Source of the DNA: Balaenoptera acutorostrata
Taxonomy: Eukaryota > Chordata > Mammalia > Artiodactyla > Balaenopteridae
NCBI RefSeq assembly: GCF_949987535.1
Contig: NC_080067.1
Span: forward strand, 68,386,128 to 68,450,127
Length of the DNA stretch: 64,000 nt
Direction of reading: 5' to 3'
The notes under the pieces are model-generated. The model searched no databases. It worked only from the letters and a program-made list of their open reading frames with translations, and was not told the DNA's origin. A program made the position numbers and the translations under genes. Position 1 is the stretch's first letter, and every line of letters begins with the position of its first letter. Positions 36,115-47,403 of the stretch are shown here, in pieces.

Positions 36115-36348
36115 AATAAAATTACATCAAAAAGAATAAAATATCTAAGAATAAACTTAACCAAGGTGAAAGACCTATACTCTGAAAAATATAAAACATT
36201 GATGAAGGAAATTGAAGAGGATACAAAGAAATGCAAGGATACCCTGTGTTCTTGGATTATAAGAATTAATATTGTTTAAATGTCCATACTACCCAAAGCA
36301 ACCTACAGATTTAGTGCAGTCCCTGTCAAAATACCTACAACATTTCTA

Positions 36349-36697
36349 AAAAAATTAATTTTATTTATTTATTTATTGGCTGCACTGGGTCTTCATTGCC
36401 GCATGCGGGCTTTCTCTAGTTGCAGCGAGTGGCGGCTACTCTTTGTTGTGCGCAGGCTTCTCACTGCGGTGGCTTCTCTTGTTGCAGAGCACAGGCTCTA
36501 GGCACGCGGGCTTCAGTAGTTGTGACACACGAGCTCCGTAATTGTGGCTCGTGGGCTCTAGAGCACAGGCTCAGTGGTTGTGGCGCACGGGCTTAGTTGC
36601 TCCACTGCATGTGGGATCTTCCTGGACCAGGGCTCGAACCCGTTTCCCCTGCGTTGGCAGGCAGATTCCTAACCACTGCACCACCAGGGAAGTCCCA
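36349..36697 (-). mobile_element. CHR SINE, older type, antisense
   Basis: The tail is '(attt)n' at the left, the body has 'cttcagtagttgtgac' and 'ctcagtggttgtggc', and the head is 'ccaccagggaagtccc' at the right. The flanks 'ctacaacatttct' and 'ccacaacgttttt' look like a diverged target duplication within the host L1. Confidence 0.9.
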
Positions 36698-37379
36698 GCC
36701 ACAACGTTTTTCACAGAACTAGAACAAATAATTCTAAAATTTATTTGGAACCACAAAAGACCCCAAATTGCCAAAGCAATCTTGAGAAAAAAGCAAAGCT
36801 GGAGGTGTCGCGCTCCCAGACTTCAGACTATACTGCAAAGCTGCAGTAATCAAAACACTGTGATACTGGCACAAAAACAGATGTATGGATAAGTGGAACA
36901 GAATAGAGAATACAGAAATAAACCCACGCAACTACAGTCAATTAATCCACGACAAAGGAGACAAGAATATACAGTGGAGGAAAGACAGTCTACTCAATAA
37001 GTGGTGCTGTGAAAAAATGGCCAGCTACATGTAAAAGAATGAGATTAAAACATTTCCTCATACCATATACAAAAATAAACTCAAAATGGATTAAAGACAT
37101 AAATGTAAGACCCGAAACCATAAAACTTCTAGCAGAGAACATAGGTAGAACAGAACACTTTTTGACATAAATCTGAACAATGTTATTTTGGATCTGTCTC
37201 CTAAGGCAAAGAAATAAAAGCAAAAATTAAAAAACGGGACCTAATTAAACTTAAAAGCTTTTCCACAGCAAAGGAAACCATCAACAAAAATAAGTACAGA
37301 CTTTCTTTTTTTTGACTCTCACCTTCACATAGGCTTGCCCCTCTAGACGTGAGTTCCGTGAAAGCGGGGACCAGGTCTA

Positions 37380-37690
37380 CTTGTTTGCTGCTTTATCTCC
37401 ACCACCTAGCACAGTGCTTGGAACATAGTATATACTCAGTAAATATTAGTTGGCTCAACCTCCTAATGTCTCTGAGTAGTCCTCTGCAGTTTATAAAGCA
37501 CTTTTGTGTTCTTTATCTCCTTTATCTCTGTGTACATTATGCTGGGGAAGTAGTGGTATCCTTGTGGTTCTCAAGAGGAAAGTGGCCTTCAAATAATTAA
37601 ATAATTTGCCCAGTTATTAAGTGGGAACATTAACCTAGGTCTTCTAACTCCAAACTTTCGGCCTTCTGTACCTAACACCAACCATAGTGT
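37380..37690. repeat. Probable L2 3' end followed by antisense MIR
   Basis: 'caccacctagcacagtgctt' with 'cagtaaatattagttgg' suits a sense L2 3' end. 'taatttgcccagttattaag' and 'ctaggtcttctaactcc' suit antisense MIR. Both are diverged. Confidence 0.5.
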
Positions 37691-38174
37691 TTTTCATATC
37701 TACCTCACTTTATCAGGTCCCTTGGGGAGAAGATATTTAGATGCTCATTTATTTAGATGCATAATTGCTCAGATATTTACAGTTTTTCCAGAAGAGATAT
37801 TCACCTGATAAGAGGTTCTCAAAGATCTTCCTGACCTCTAAATATTTATTCAAACTGATACTTGGGACCTGAATTATACAGGTTTCTTTCAGGAACATTA
37901 GGTGATAAGTTAATATTTTTAAGGGACCATATTTATGTTATACACATTCTGTCTTCACTGCTGGCTCTTACGGATCTTCGCTCTATGGAGAAAGTAACGT
38001 TTGGCTTCTGAGAAGCTACTCATGACTGTTATATGGAGGGAATTAATACAGACAAATGATTTATATGCTAACCTGCTGTGGGCATTATTCATATTTTAAA
38101 GTAATGCTTGATTAGTAAAAATTTTAATTTTATAACAAACCGCATACATGATACAATAAGTATCAGAAAGCAAT
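37691..38174. other. VPS8 intron, nothing recognised
   Basis: No gene or named repeat seen. Confidence 0.45.
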
Positions 38175-38605
38175 AGGGATATTGCCATTTGCAACAACTT
38201 GGATGGACCTAGAGAATATTACACTTAGTGAAGTGAGTCAGACAGAGAAAGACGAATACTGTATGATATCACTCATATGTGAGATTCTAAAAAAATAATA
38301 CAAATGAATCTACATACAAATCAGAAACAGACTCACAGACATAGAAAACAAGCTTATGGTTACCAAAGGGGAGAGAGGAGGGGAGAGGGACAAATAGGAG
38401 TATGGGATTAACAGATATAAACTACTATATATAAAATGGATAAACAAAATGGATTTCCTGTATAGCATGGGAAATTATATTCAATATCTTGTAATAACCT
38501 ATAATGGAATATAATCAGAAAAAAATAACTGAATCACTATGCTATGCACCTGAAACTAACACAGTATTTTAAATCAACTATACTTCAATTTAAAAGAAAG
38601 AAAAC
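38175..38605 (+). mobile_element. LINE-1 3' end (sense), 5'-truncated
   Basis: 'acttggatggacctagagaa', 'agtgagtcagacagagaaag' and 'cctgaaactaacacagtatt', then A-rich 'aaagaaagaaaac', are the L1 ORF2 end and 3' UTR. Confidence 0.8.
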
Positions 38606-38698
38606 AATGGGGAAAAAAGTGCTCATCACATGTTTTTATAATGTGCTTTTTAAAAAACAAGTTTATTTGAAGTACCTAAATGTGCTCTTCTTTTGTAG

Positions 38699-39125
38699 TT
38701 TATGAACAAGTTAAAGCAAAACCTCAGCAGTTATTTATTGCTGAAGAATCCAGCTGACATATTTGGAAAATAATTTGAAAAGCTAGTGGATTGTGTACAT
38801 GCTGTGCCAGAAGCCTTGAGCTCCCTTTTGCGTTGTATAATTTATATGTTGTCCCAGCATGAGGTTATTTTCATGATTTTGCTTTTAAAGTATGCATATT
38901 AAAGTGAAATGTACTGATATAAATATAGACATGACCTATAAAGATTTCTTCCTTTTCCCAGAATTTAACATTTTCAAGACCTCTTTATTCCCCAAACCAC
39001 CCTGTTATAAACAAGTGACAGAAGTTTTCTGTGCTAGAGCTATGTTAATGTGTATTGTGTATGTGTGGACGTGTTAGAATAGCTATTACAACGTCTTTAT
39101 AATAAAGTATTACACTCTCCATTGA
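38699..39125 (+). other. Candidate alternative terminal exon with poly(A) signal in the 15-kb VPS8 intron
   Basis: A pyrimidine-rich acceptor 'gtgctcttcttttgtag' ends at 38698. Joined in phase 0 to the exon ending at 27247, the frame reads FMNKLKQNLSSYLLLK then NPADIFGK and stops at 38771-38773. A canonical AATAAA lies at 39101-39106, with expected cleavage around 39120. The stretch from about 38606 to 39140 resembles none of the repeats in the window. An isoform made this way would lack the RING. Alternatives are a chance splice-like site or a fragment of an old retrocopy: after the stop the same frame stays open for another 40 or so codons. This is inference without transcript evidence. Confidence 0.35.
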
Positions 39126-39890
39126 TACTTTGAGAAGTAAATGTATTTACTAAGAGCTTGACCAAAAGCATAATTGAGTGTAAGTTCAGAAGCATTAACA
39201 GGGTTCTATTTTTATGCAAAGAAAATTTAAAGATTATCTTGTGAGTATATGGCCTGAGTTGTTCTGGTAGAGTTAGTCTGAGATATCTGTAGTCTTGTCT
39301 TTTGCAAATGCTCTGCACATGTTTCACAGGTATCTTTAGCTTAGTGAAACAGATTTCCCCAGTAAATTTAAGTGATCAGTTCAAGCCCAAAGTAAACTTG
39401 TTAATTAGTAAACAAATGTGTAGTTATTCTCTACCTTTGGTTTTTTCAGCATAACCTTAGCATCAGGGACCAGGAACCTATGGCAGATAATCTGGTGCTG
39501 CTCTTGACCAGCTAGAAGTACTGCAAACTGATCTTATTTAGAAACCGCATCTATCCAGTCTTTAAGAAACAACATCAGAGCATAGAAGAGAGAAAAAAAG
39601 CAAATCCTAAGACTATGTTGTAACAAGTGCAGGAACGCAAATTTCTTCTCACATTTCTGAACCTGTCTCCTAAGTTTTTCTTGCTCCACAGTCTTTTTTT
39701 TTTTTTTTCTTAACATCTGAACGCACAGTTACTGTACCAAGATTTTAATAATCCTTACTCCCTAATAAGTAACCAGAAATGTTACCCATATTTTCCAGCA
39801 TACATTAGTTTATCATTTAGTTATTCATATTTGTTACTCATCTAGTAAACATTAATTTATTATTTAGTTTATTAGTTTATGTGTCCATCC
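39126..39890. other. VPS8 intron, nothing recognised
   Basis: Unique-looking AT-rich sequence downstream of the AATAAA at 39101. It contains a short poly-T at about 39695. Confidence 0.45.
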
Positions 39891-39894
39891 TTGG

Positions 39895-40135
39895 GAGACC
39901 AGTGTAGTGTTATTTAAAAACATAGTTTCTGAAGTGCCTAGATTCAAATCCCAGCTTATCTGCTTAATAGTGTTGCGTTCTTAGAGAATTTTACCTAACC
40001 TTTCTGAGCCTGAATTTCTTCATTTATAAATGTTCTGGAAGGAATTCAGTGATGTGGTATATATAAAATGCTTAGCATTGTACTTGGCGTGTGCTACGCA
40101 GTTAATAAATAGCAGCTACTTTTATCATTACTGTA
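39895..40135 (+). repeat. MIR
   Basis: 'gattcaaatcccagcttatc', 'acctttctgagcctgaattt' and 'aaatgcttagcattgtactt' follow the MIR consensus order. Confidence 0.75.
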
Positions 40136-40344
40136 TAGTTGGATTCCCCTATTTAGCATGGAAGAGACATTTATGTCATATATAGCCTCACGTTACAGTA
40201 AAGTAATAGACTTGACATACATATTTATTAGCAAATTTTTATAATTCCCAGCCTAGCCAAAGGTGCAGTAAAATGGGCGCACAAATGTGCTGATGGAGAT
40301 AAAAATTGCATAATACAACTTTTTGGTAGAGCAATTACGCACTA

Positions 40345-41367
40345 CAGTTGACCTTGAACAACGTGGGAGTTAGGGACACTGACCCCCCTGCTCAGTCGAA
40401 AATCCATGTATAACTTTTGACTCCCCCAAAACTTAACTACTAATAGCCTACTGTTGACTGGAAGCTTTACCAGTAACATAAACAGTCGATTAACACATAT
40501 TTTGTACATTATATGTATTGTTACTGTATTCTTATAATAAAGTAAGCTAGAGAAAAGAAAATGTTATTTAAAAAATCATAAAGAAGAGAAATACATTTAC
40601 AGTACTGTACTGTATTTATCAATAGCCTAAGTTTACATCATCTGTTTACAAGATGAATTGTCTGTAGTACCTACATCAATATTATATGATACAAAACTCC
40701 ATTGATACTATATGTATTACTAACACTAGACATTAAAAATGAAAAGATAATGTGAAAAAAATTCATATTTACAGGTATGACAATTCATGCATTGTGATAA
40801 CAAAGAAGCAGCAATGTGATTGCCTTATGGTAGCCTAGTGTAATCAATACGGTTACTTCACAGTAGCCTAGCCAATACACTAATGAATGAATTGTTATAA
40901 AATTTTTATGGCATTAAAATTTTTAATGATATTATAGTCATATTCATAATACAGTATTGGAACATTGTTAATTTTTTTTAAAAAACATCCTACCTGTGAT
41001 GATAGGCTGATACACAGTTTCTCCAATTACAGGAGAGACAGAGGGAGAGGGAGAGGGGCATACTATACAGTAATGTAATTCTTTAAAAGCAAAGTTATAA
41101 AACAGAAAACTAACAGATTATTAATTTTATATTAAATATCACTCACCTTATGCCTGTGTAAGAATAGATTAGTATCTACATATATTTTATGCATTCATGA
41201 CAACCCTTTTTCTTAATTTTTTCGATATTTCTTGGCTACATGGTTCACCTGTGAGTTTTTTCATATTGTTGCAAATCTCAAAAAGTTTTTCCTATGTATT
41301 TATTGGAAGAAATCTGCATATAAGTGGACCTGCTCACTTATAACCCATGTTATTCAAGGGTGAAGTG
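40345..41367. mobile_element. Tigger-like (pogo/Tc1-mariner) DNA transposon, non-coding
   Basis: The left end is 'cagttgaccttgaacaacgt'. The right end, reverse-complemented, is 'cacttcacccttgaataaca'. TA duplications flank both ends (40343-40344, 41368-41369). The interior carries the family's 'ttttgactcccccaaaactt' and 'ctactaatagcctactgttg' blocks. The length of 1023 bp is too short for a pogo-type transposase and no long frame exists, so it is a decayed internal-deletion derivative. Confidence 0.85.
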
Positions 41368-41369
41368 TA

Positions 41370-42418
41370 TATGTCAATACCCATAAAAATACTCTTTGAG
41401 TCTGTAATGCATCCCCTTTCTTGAAATCTCCTCTTAAGAAAGACTCAGAGATTCAGACCAAAATTTACAGCCACTAGCATTTGATAATAGTGGGTGGGAC
41501 TTAAATGTGGAGTATGGGGAGGGAAACTTAAATCCCCGACAACAGAGAATGGTTGAATAACACATGGCATTTTCACATGATTCATACTCTTACTATTACA
41601 AAGTATTTGATAATATGGGAAACTGCTCACAACATACTATTAAGGAAAAAAAAGTTACGAAAGTATTATGTGAAATACTCAAATTTTGTACACTAAGAAA
41701 TACATCCCTCTCTCTACTTCCCCAGAAATAAGACTGGAAGGATATATCTCAAAAAATCAAAAGTGTTTATCTCCAGTTGGTTGGATATCCGTTCGGTTTT
41801 ATTTTTGTACACATCAGTGTTTTCCAAATTGTGTACAATAAACAAGTTGGCGTACTTCATATGAAAAGCAATGGAGGGAAGATCAGGTGTCTAGGTATCT
41901 GTTGTTTATCAGTAGTGACTTTATTGAGAAAAGCTTTGGAAAACTGAAAGTTGCTTGGATTCAGAAACTCATCTCCTAAAGATGTAACTTAGTTGGTTTG
42001 GACCAGGAGGTGGCCAAATGTGGGTCTAGGAGGAGCTGGACAGATTCTGAGTATTCATGAGTACTTTGGTTTTAATGTAGCAGATAAATAAGAGCTCAAA
42101 AGGGGATAGGTGATGTTTAATAAGAAGGAGAGGAAGCTTGCTGCAGAAACAAAATCAGAGTGAAATTTAATTAGACTTGCAAAGACGGTTGTTAAGCAAG
42201 GGGCTTGGATCATTTAAATTTTATTTATTTTTCCAAAATATTTCTGATGGCCTGAGGAGACCAATGTGCATTTCCAGCAGAAGGTTCATGGAAGAATAAA
42301 TATTTTGTGACTGTAGACAAAATACTTAAGAGTATTTGGCTTTTTCAGATAACTTATATTTTAAAGTAATTTTAAAATAGCAAGAATAGAATTATAATTT
42401 TTTGCAACTTTTTTCTAG
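41370..42418. other. VPS8 intron before exon 7, nothing recognised
   Basis: No gene. A few diverged stretches could be old repeats that I cannot name. Confidence 0.45.
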
Positions 42419-42499
42419 GACCCAGTTTATGGAAAAGGAAAACTTGGAGAAATCCAGGGACTTATTCTGGGAATGTTGGATACCTTTAGCTATGAACAG
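42419..42499 (+). CDS. VPS8: VPS8 coding exon 7 of this window
   Basis: The acceptor is 'gcaacttttttctag' and the donor is 'gtaagc'. The exon has exactly 27 codons, phase 0 to 0. It encodes DPVYGKGKLGEIQGLILG and MLDTFSYEQ. A conserved-looking glycine-rich turn precedes a helix at the end of the solenoid, just before the RING. It could be skipped without changing frame. Confidence 0.95.
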
Positions 42500-44090
42500 G
42501 TAAGCTACTTTCTATTTCTAAGCCCATTCTAAGGTAGAAAGAGCTATTCTTTTTTCTTTGCACCTATAGTTTTTCTTTAAAAATTACCATCTGTTTAGTG
42601 GAAGTTTGATAGATTGAAGTGTATGGCTTTTTAATTTTTAAATTTCTCTTGACCTTAATTAATTAATATATATTTTATATACACATACACATATATTCTG
42701 GAATGTGGAAATGCATCAAGTTTGGATTCATTTTATTCTTTTGATTCATTGGCAGTGGGACATATATTTTTTTTTCCAAATGAAAAATGTAAGATACTTT
42801 CTTGGAAAGTAATGGAATGCAAAGATATAACTCATTGAAAAGGAAGCATGAGTATAGAAAAATTGCAAAATAAATTAGTGTTCTTTTAAACATTCTGAAA
42901 CAGATAATTGCCACTAACCAAAAATGGTCATTAGTCTTCCCTTAACCCAAAACTGCCTATAGCTTTAGTTCGCAGTAACAGCCAGCTTGGTATACAGAAT
43001 TTTTTCTTCATGTACTTCAAAGTGACTCATGAAGCCACCTAGGAAAAGTGCCACTTAGGCATGTTAGATACACTGTCTACTTTTTTAGTAGAAGAAAAAG
43101 AAAAATTTGGGTGGTAGAGCTTTTCTTAGGATGTTGTAAGAACTGCAGTTTTGCTAAGTAAGCATAGCCCAAGGAAGCTGATCCCCCTTCAGGCACAGAC
43201 TCCCTGGCGGCAGAAGGAAAGCTGAATGCAAGACAGAAATTTTTTGTGAACTTTGGAAGAGGAGGAAAAGATGGGGTAGATTGGAAAGAATTAAAACAGA
43301 CCATTAGAACTGAAAGTTCTGCGTTATAGATAAAGTTAAAGGACCAGGCTGTGTAGCAAGGAGGATGGGCAGTATATCTTCCCCTTTGGGACTGACAGAA
43401 AAGAACCCAGCTGCACATTGAAGTAAGTAAACAATAGTTTATAAACACAGAGAGCCTTAAAATGACTTAATGTGATAGCTGTGAAATAACTTTATGTGAC
43501 TTAATGACAGATGTCACAGTCTTGAGTAGATTCAGATAGCTTGTAAGTGCTGTTCAGGAAACAGTGATCTCTCTGCCCAAAGGAGATGAAAACTGAGTAA
43601 TGGCCATTAGCTTTTCCAGTGAAAGGTTACTGTGAAATATCGCCATGGAGGCAGTTTCTATTTAAAACTCAGGGATTTTTTTTTTTTATTATTTGTTACA
43701 ACACAACTTTGAGCCATTCAGAGAGAACTCATCATATAAATGTAATAAATAAGTAGATTTGGGTTTATCTAGTCATCTGAAAGCCATCAGTACTGAATTA
43801 ATCCACAGAATGGCAGAGCACACATTTCTCAGTAGTAACTAGTGACAACCTTTTAATAATTATTTTGAGAATCTTGATATATGCACTTATCAGTACCCTG
43901 CACATTAAAGTTAACCACTTAAGTTTGGGGTGTTCTGATGTTTATTTGATCAGTTTTATGCCTTTATAGTGTATTCCAATTCAATTGTGGTTGAAAATGA
44001 AACAAGTGGTATTTTCCACTCATCTCCTCTGTCTCTTTCACTTTATGAACAATTTTTTGTTGGCTTATTTTTTATTTTGGTCTTTCATAG
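42500..44090. other. VPS8 intron, nothing recognised
   Basis: AT-rich sequence. The 123-codon minus frame at 43077-43448 has no recognisable product and no conserved motif. Confidence 0.45.
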
Positions 44091-44260
44091 ACCCTGCTGG
44101 AAACAACGACTAGCCTTCTAAACCAAGATCTCCATTGGTCATTGTGTAACCTGAGAGCTTCAGTCACCAGAGGACTGAATCCCAAGCAGGATTACTGCTC
44201 TGTTTGTTTGCAGCAGTACAAGAGACGCCAAGAAATGGCTGATGAAATTATTGTCTTTAG
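44091..44260 (+). CDS. VPS8: VPS8 coding exon 8 of this window (solenoid end and first half of RING)
   Basis: The acceptor is 'tttggtctttcatag' and the donor is 'gtaaga'. There are 56 codons plus two bases. TLLETTTSLLNQDLHWS closes the solenoid. DYCSVCLQQYKRR then carries the first zinc-ligand pair, C-x2-C, of a RING finger. A charged linker (RQEMADEIIVF) leads to the split Ser codon. The second half of the RING is in the next exon, so the domain is interrupted by a 3-kb intron full of L2 and MIR. The RING of VPS8 belongs to the C-terminal region used in CORVET assembly and possibly ubiquitin-related roles (family knowledge). Confidence 0.96.
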
Positions 44261-44339
44261 GTAAGAAAGGGAAGGAAATGTGACACATATGGTGTGTGTG
44301 CGTGTATGGTATTGCCAGGCAGAAATACATGTGGACACA

Positions 44340-44990
44340 CAGCCCCAGTCAGTCGTTCTGCCAGTGAACAAAACAAAGTTCCTGTCCTTATAGACCTTAC
44401 ATTCTGCATGGGAGTCAGGAGGAAAGGGTGTTAGGGTGGTCAGGCAGTAAATAAATACAGAGTAATAAGAGCTATGGAGAGAAATAAAATACAGGGTAAG
44501 AGGATGGAAAGAAGAAGCGTTCAGGGTGAGAGTGCTATTTTAAGACACTGTAATGAGGAAAAATATGCCTAAGGAAGTGACATTTGAGCAGAATGAGAGA
44601 GGTAGGAGTGAAGGTTCAGAATATATTTTAAGGGAAGTGTTAACTTTCTGATGTATTAGATGTGAAGTGAGAGGGAAAAACATCTTCGGCCTGAGCTACT
44701 GGATGAATGTGGTACCATCCTCTAAGACGAGAAGGAACAGGTGTGAGGAGCTGGGGAAATCAAGAGTCTTGTCTTGGAGATGTTAGGTTTGAGATGCCCT
44801 TTTAAACATTCAAGTAGGAATGTCAGGTAGACAGTTATTCTAGTCAGAGACATGTCCTGGAAATATAAATTTAGAAATCATCAGCATGTAAATGATATTT
44901 AAAGCCACAGTACAAAGAGAAAGGAAGTTTAGTGCAAAAATGGAAGGTTTGATCTCAGGAGGAGACAGCTCATCCAGAATATATGGATAG
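44340..44990 (-). repeat. L2 LINE fragment (antisense)
   Basis: 'aacaaagttcctgtcctta', 'gagctatggagagaaataaa', 'aagtgacatttgagcagaat' and 'aagccacagtac' follow the antisense L2 order. A deletion separates it from the next L2 block. Confidence 0.7.
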
Positions 44991-44994
44991 AGGC

Positions 44995-45238
44995 AATATA
45001 AGATGGACTCTGGAGCCAGACTTTAAATCTTGAGTTCAAATCCTGACTCTGCCACTTACTAGCTATGAGACTTTGACAAGTTATTTCATCTCTTTACGTC
45101 TTAGTTTCTTCATCTGTAAATTGGGATACCTACTTGATAGGGTTTTGTGAAGATTAAATGAGATAATTTACATAAGACACTTGTAACCATGCTGACATAT
45201 AGTAAGCACTATATAAGTGTTAGCTTCTATTATTACAG
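44995..45238 (+). repeat. MIR, nearly full length
   Basis: 'tggagccagactttaaatc', 'ctctgccacttactagctat', 'cttcatctgtaaattgggat' and 'ataagtgttagcttctatta' span the whole MIR core and 3' end. This is the best-preserved MIR in the window. Confidence 0.9.
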
Positions 45239-45294
45239 ATACAGGAAGATTGGTAGATTTGGTGGTTGGAAGAGGAAGTAGTTTTCATCACACA

Positions 45295-46695
45295 AACAGC
45301 CCATTCATTCAACAAGTATTTATTGAGCACCTACTATATGTCAGGTACTGTTCAAGGGGGTAGGGTACCACATGAACAAAACAAAGGTTCTGCTCTCACG
45401 GAGTTTACACTCTAGTAAAAGAGGCAAACAGACAAGTAAAATGCCAGATAGTGACTAACACGGAAAAAAATAAAACATGTTAAGTGAGATATATAGTGTT
45501 TGTGGGGGCAGATATTTTATGAACTGTGGTCAGGGAAAGCAACACTGTTAAGGTGATTATGGACAGACAATTTAAAAATTAATTAATAAAAAGGTAATAA
45601 TTACCATGAATAAAATAAAACATGGTATAGAGGAGAGAGAACGTTGGGAGCTACTAATATATAAAGAGTTATTAGGGAAGTTTAAGTAACATTTGAGTAG
45701 AGACCTAAAGGAAGTGGCCATGCAATATCAGGGGGAGAGTGCCCCAGACAGAGGATCAACAAGTGCAGAAACCATGATGCATGTGCTAGGCATACTTGAT
45801 GGGTAGTGAAGGGAGCAGGCTAGTGTTGCCTGAACAGAGTGAAGGGAAAATATAAGAGATGACTTCAGCGGCTAAATCATGTAGGAACTGGGTCATTATA
45901 AAGAGTTAAACTTTTGCTCTGAGATGAAAAGCCATTGGATGTTTTTGAGGATAGCATTGACCTGAGCTGACCTCTGTCTTAAGGATCACTTTGACTGCCG
46001 TGGTGAGAATGGACTGTAGAAAGCCAAGGGTGAAAATAGAATGACCAGTTAAGCTATTGCAGTAATCCAAGTGAGAGATGGCCCAAGATGATTGTAATGA
46101 AGTAAGCAGTGGTGGGATTCTGGATATATTCTGAAGGTATAGCTAATAAGATCTATTTATAGTTTGTATATGAGGTGTGAAAGAAAGAATAGTTTTTGGC
46201 TTGAGAAACTAGAAGAGTGTAGTTGCCATTATTTAGATGTGGAAGGTTGGATGAGAGCATGCAGTGGGGGTGGAGTGGGGTGGAAATCAAGAATTTGGAG
46301 CATGTTAAATTTAAGATGCCTATTAAACATCCATAGTAGAGGTCTTGAGACAGGTAGATGCGGTTGAGGAGAGAAGTCTGGGCTGAAGGTATAAATGTGG
46401 CAGTCACCAGGATGGAGGTGGTATTTTAAAGCTATGGAACTGGAAGTAATCACTAAAGGAGCAAGGATGGCTGTAGAAAGAAGAGTATAGAAGAGAAAGA
46501 CTACAGAAGAGAAAAGGATGGATGGATAGATGGATATATATATATATCTCCATATATATATATATGTGGGGGAGGATAGAGAAAAGGAAGATTATAAAGA
46601 CTATCAAAGAGAAAAGGATTGATGTCTGAGGTGGTCCAAGATTTCAGGTTGGAGAAATGAGGAGGAATCAGTGAAGATGACTTAGAATTATACTC
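45295..46695 (-). repeat. L2 LINE (antisense), 1.4 kb
   Basis: It begins 'cattcattcaacaagtattt', the antisense 3' terminus, and continues through 'tgagtagagacctaaaggaa', 'gctattgcagtaatccaagt' and 'attctggatatattctgaag' in L2 order. The short minus-strand frames here are RT remnants. A TA/GGAT simple repeat has grown at 46515-46567. Confidence 0.8.
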
Positions 46696-47211
46696 AACAC
46701 TCATTTCTGGAAGGCTTATTTGGGAACTTAGTGTATTCAGTAGGGAATTTCTTCATAGGAATAATGTTAGAATTTACTGTAACACTGACATTTTTGTAAA
46801 TGCTTATTAATCAAATCATGACTCCTGAATTTGATGAGGCAGACCACTCATGTTATTACCAAATTACTTATATAATTATGATTTTCCCCAATTGACTTTT
46901 TTTCAAACTGTCTAAAAATGTTTCATAGTTTGAGAAATGAACAGAAGTTCAACTCATCCCCTGGTGGTTTGTAATCAGAGAACTGTGATGCTGTTCGTGC
47001 TCATAACTTAAGTGTGCAAATACGTGAGTCTGGATTTTAAAAAAGAGAGGACAGCAACAAGTAAATCCCCTTCCTTGTTTCTTAGCCTATACCCCATCAG
47101 TGCATTTCAGCTTATTGGAAATATTTATCACTTTTAAATACACTCTAACACAACTTAGGTTTATGATTTTATGATAATGAAAAGTGTCAATTGGTTGCCT
47201 TCATTTTGCAG
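46696..47211. other. VPS8 intron before exon 9, nothing recognised
   Basis: No gene. A normal acceptor region ends at 47211. Confidence 0.5.
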
Positions 47212-47377
47212 CTGTGGCCATTTGTATCACTCATTCTGTCTGCAAAGCAAGGAGTGCACTGTAGAAATTGAGGGGCAAACAAGATGGACGTGCTACAAAT
47301 GCAGCTCAATTAACAAAGTAGGAAAGTTGAGTGAAAATTCATCTGAAGTTAAAAAGGGAAGAATAACCCCGTCACAG
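47212..47377 (+). CDS. VPS8: VPS8 coding exon 9 of this window (second half of RING)
   Basis: The acceptor is 'cattttgcag' and the donor is 'gtaaga'. One base completes Ser and 55 codons follow, ending in phase 0. CGHLYHSFC supplies ligands 3 to 6 (C-x-H and H-x2-C) and CYKC supplies ligands 7 and 8. With CSVC of the previous exon this makes a complete C3H2C3 (RING-H2) set, with no ligand missing. A hydrophilic tail (SENSSEVKKGRITPSQ) follows. The remaining VPS8 C-terminus was not found downstream and must lie beyond 64000. Reading through the donor would add about 26 codons before a stop, but the good donor makes that unlikely. Confidence 0.96.
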
Positions 47378-47403
47378 GTAAGACTTGTTTTCATGGCAAG
47401 ATG

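Larger units (their letters stand above)
32690..37295 (+). mobile_element. LINE-1 ORF2 (outer element), broken into four pieces by nested insertions
   Basis: The host pieces are about 32690-33752, 34150-34585, 36127-36348 and 36698-37295. They read through as sense ORF2: a 93-codon block at 33484-33765 ([18 protein letters not shown]), then further ORF2 up to 'gacctaattaaacttaaaag'. The catalytic box reads FADN, not FADD, at about 34393-34404. The inserted units are a sense SINE, an L1 with inverted 5' part, and an antisense SINE. The 3' end of the host L1 is missing after 37295. Confidence 0.8.

Noticed and set aside
43077..43448. 123-codon minus-strand open frame.
   Set aside because: It lies antisense in a VPS8 intron, with no motif and no flanking splice or promoter signals. 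Chance frame.
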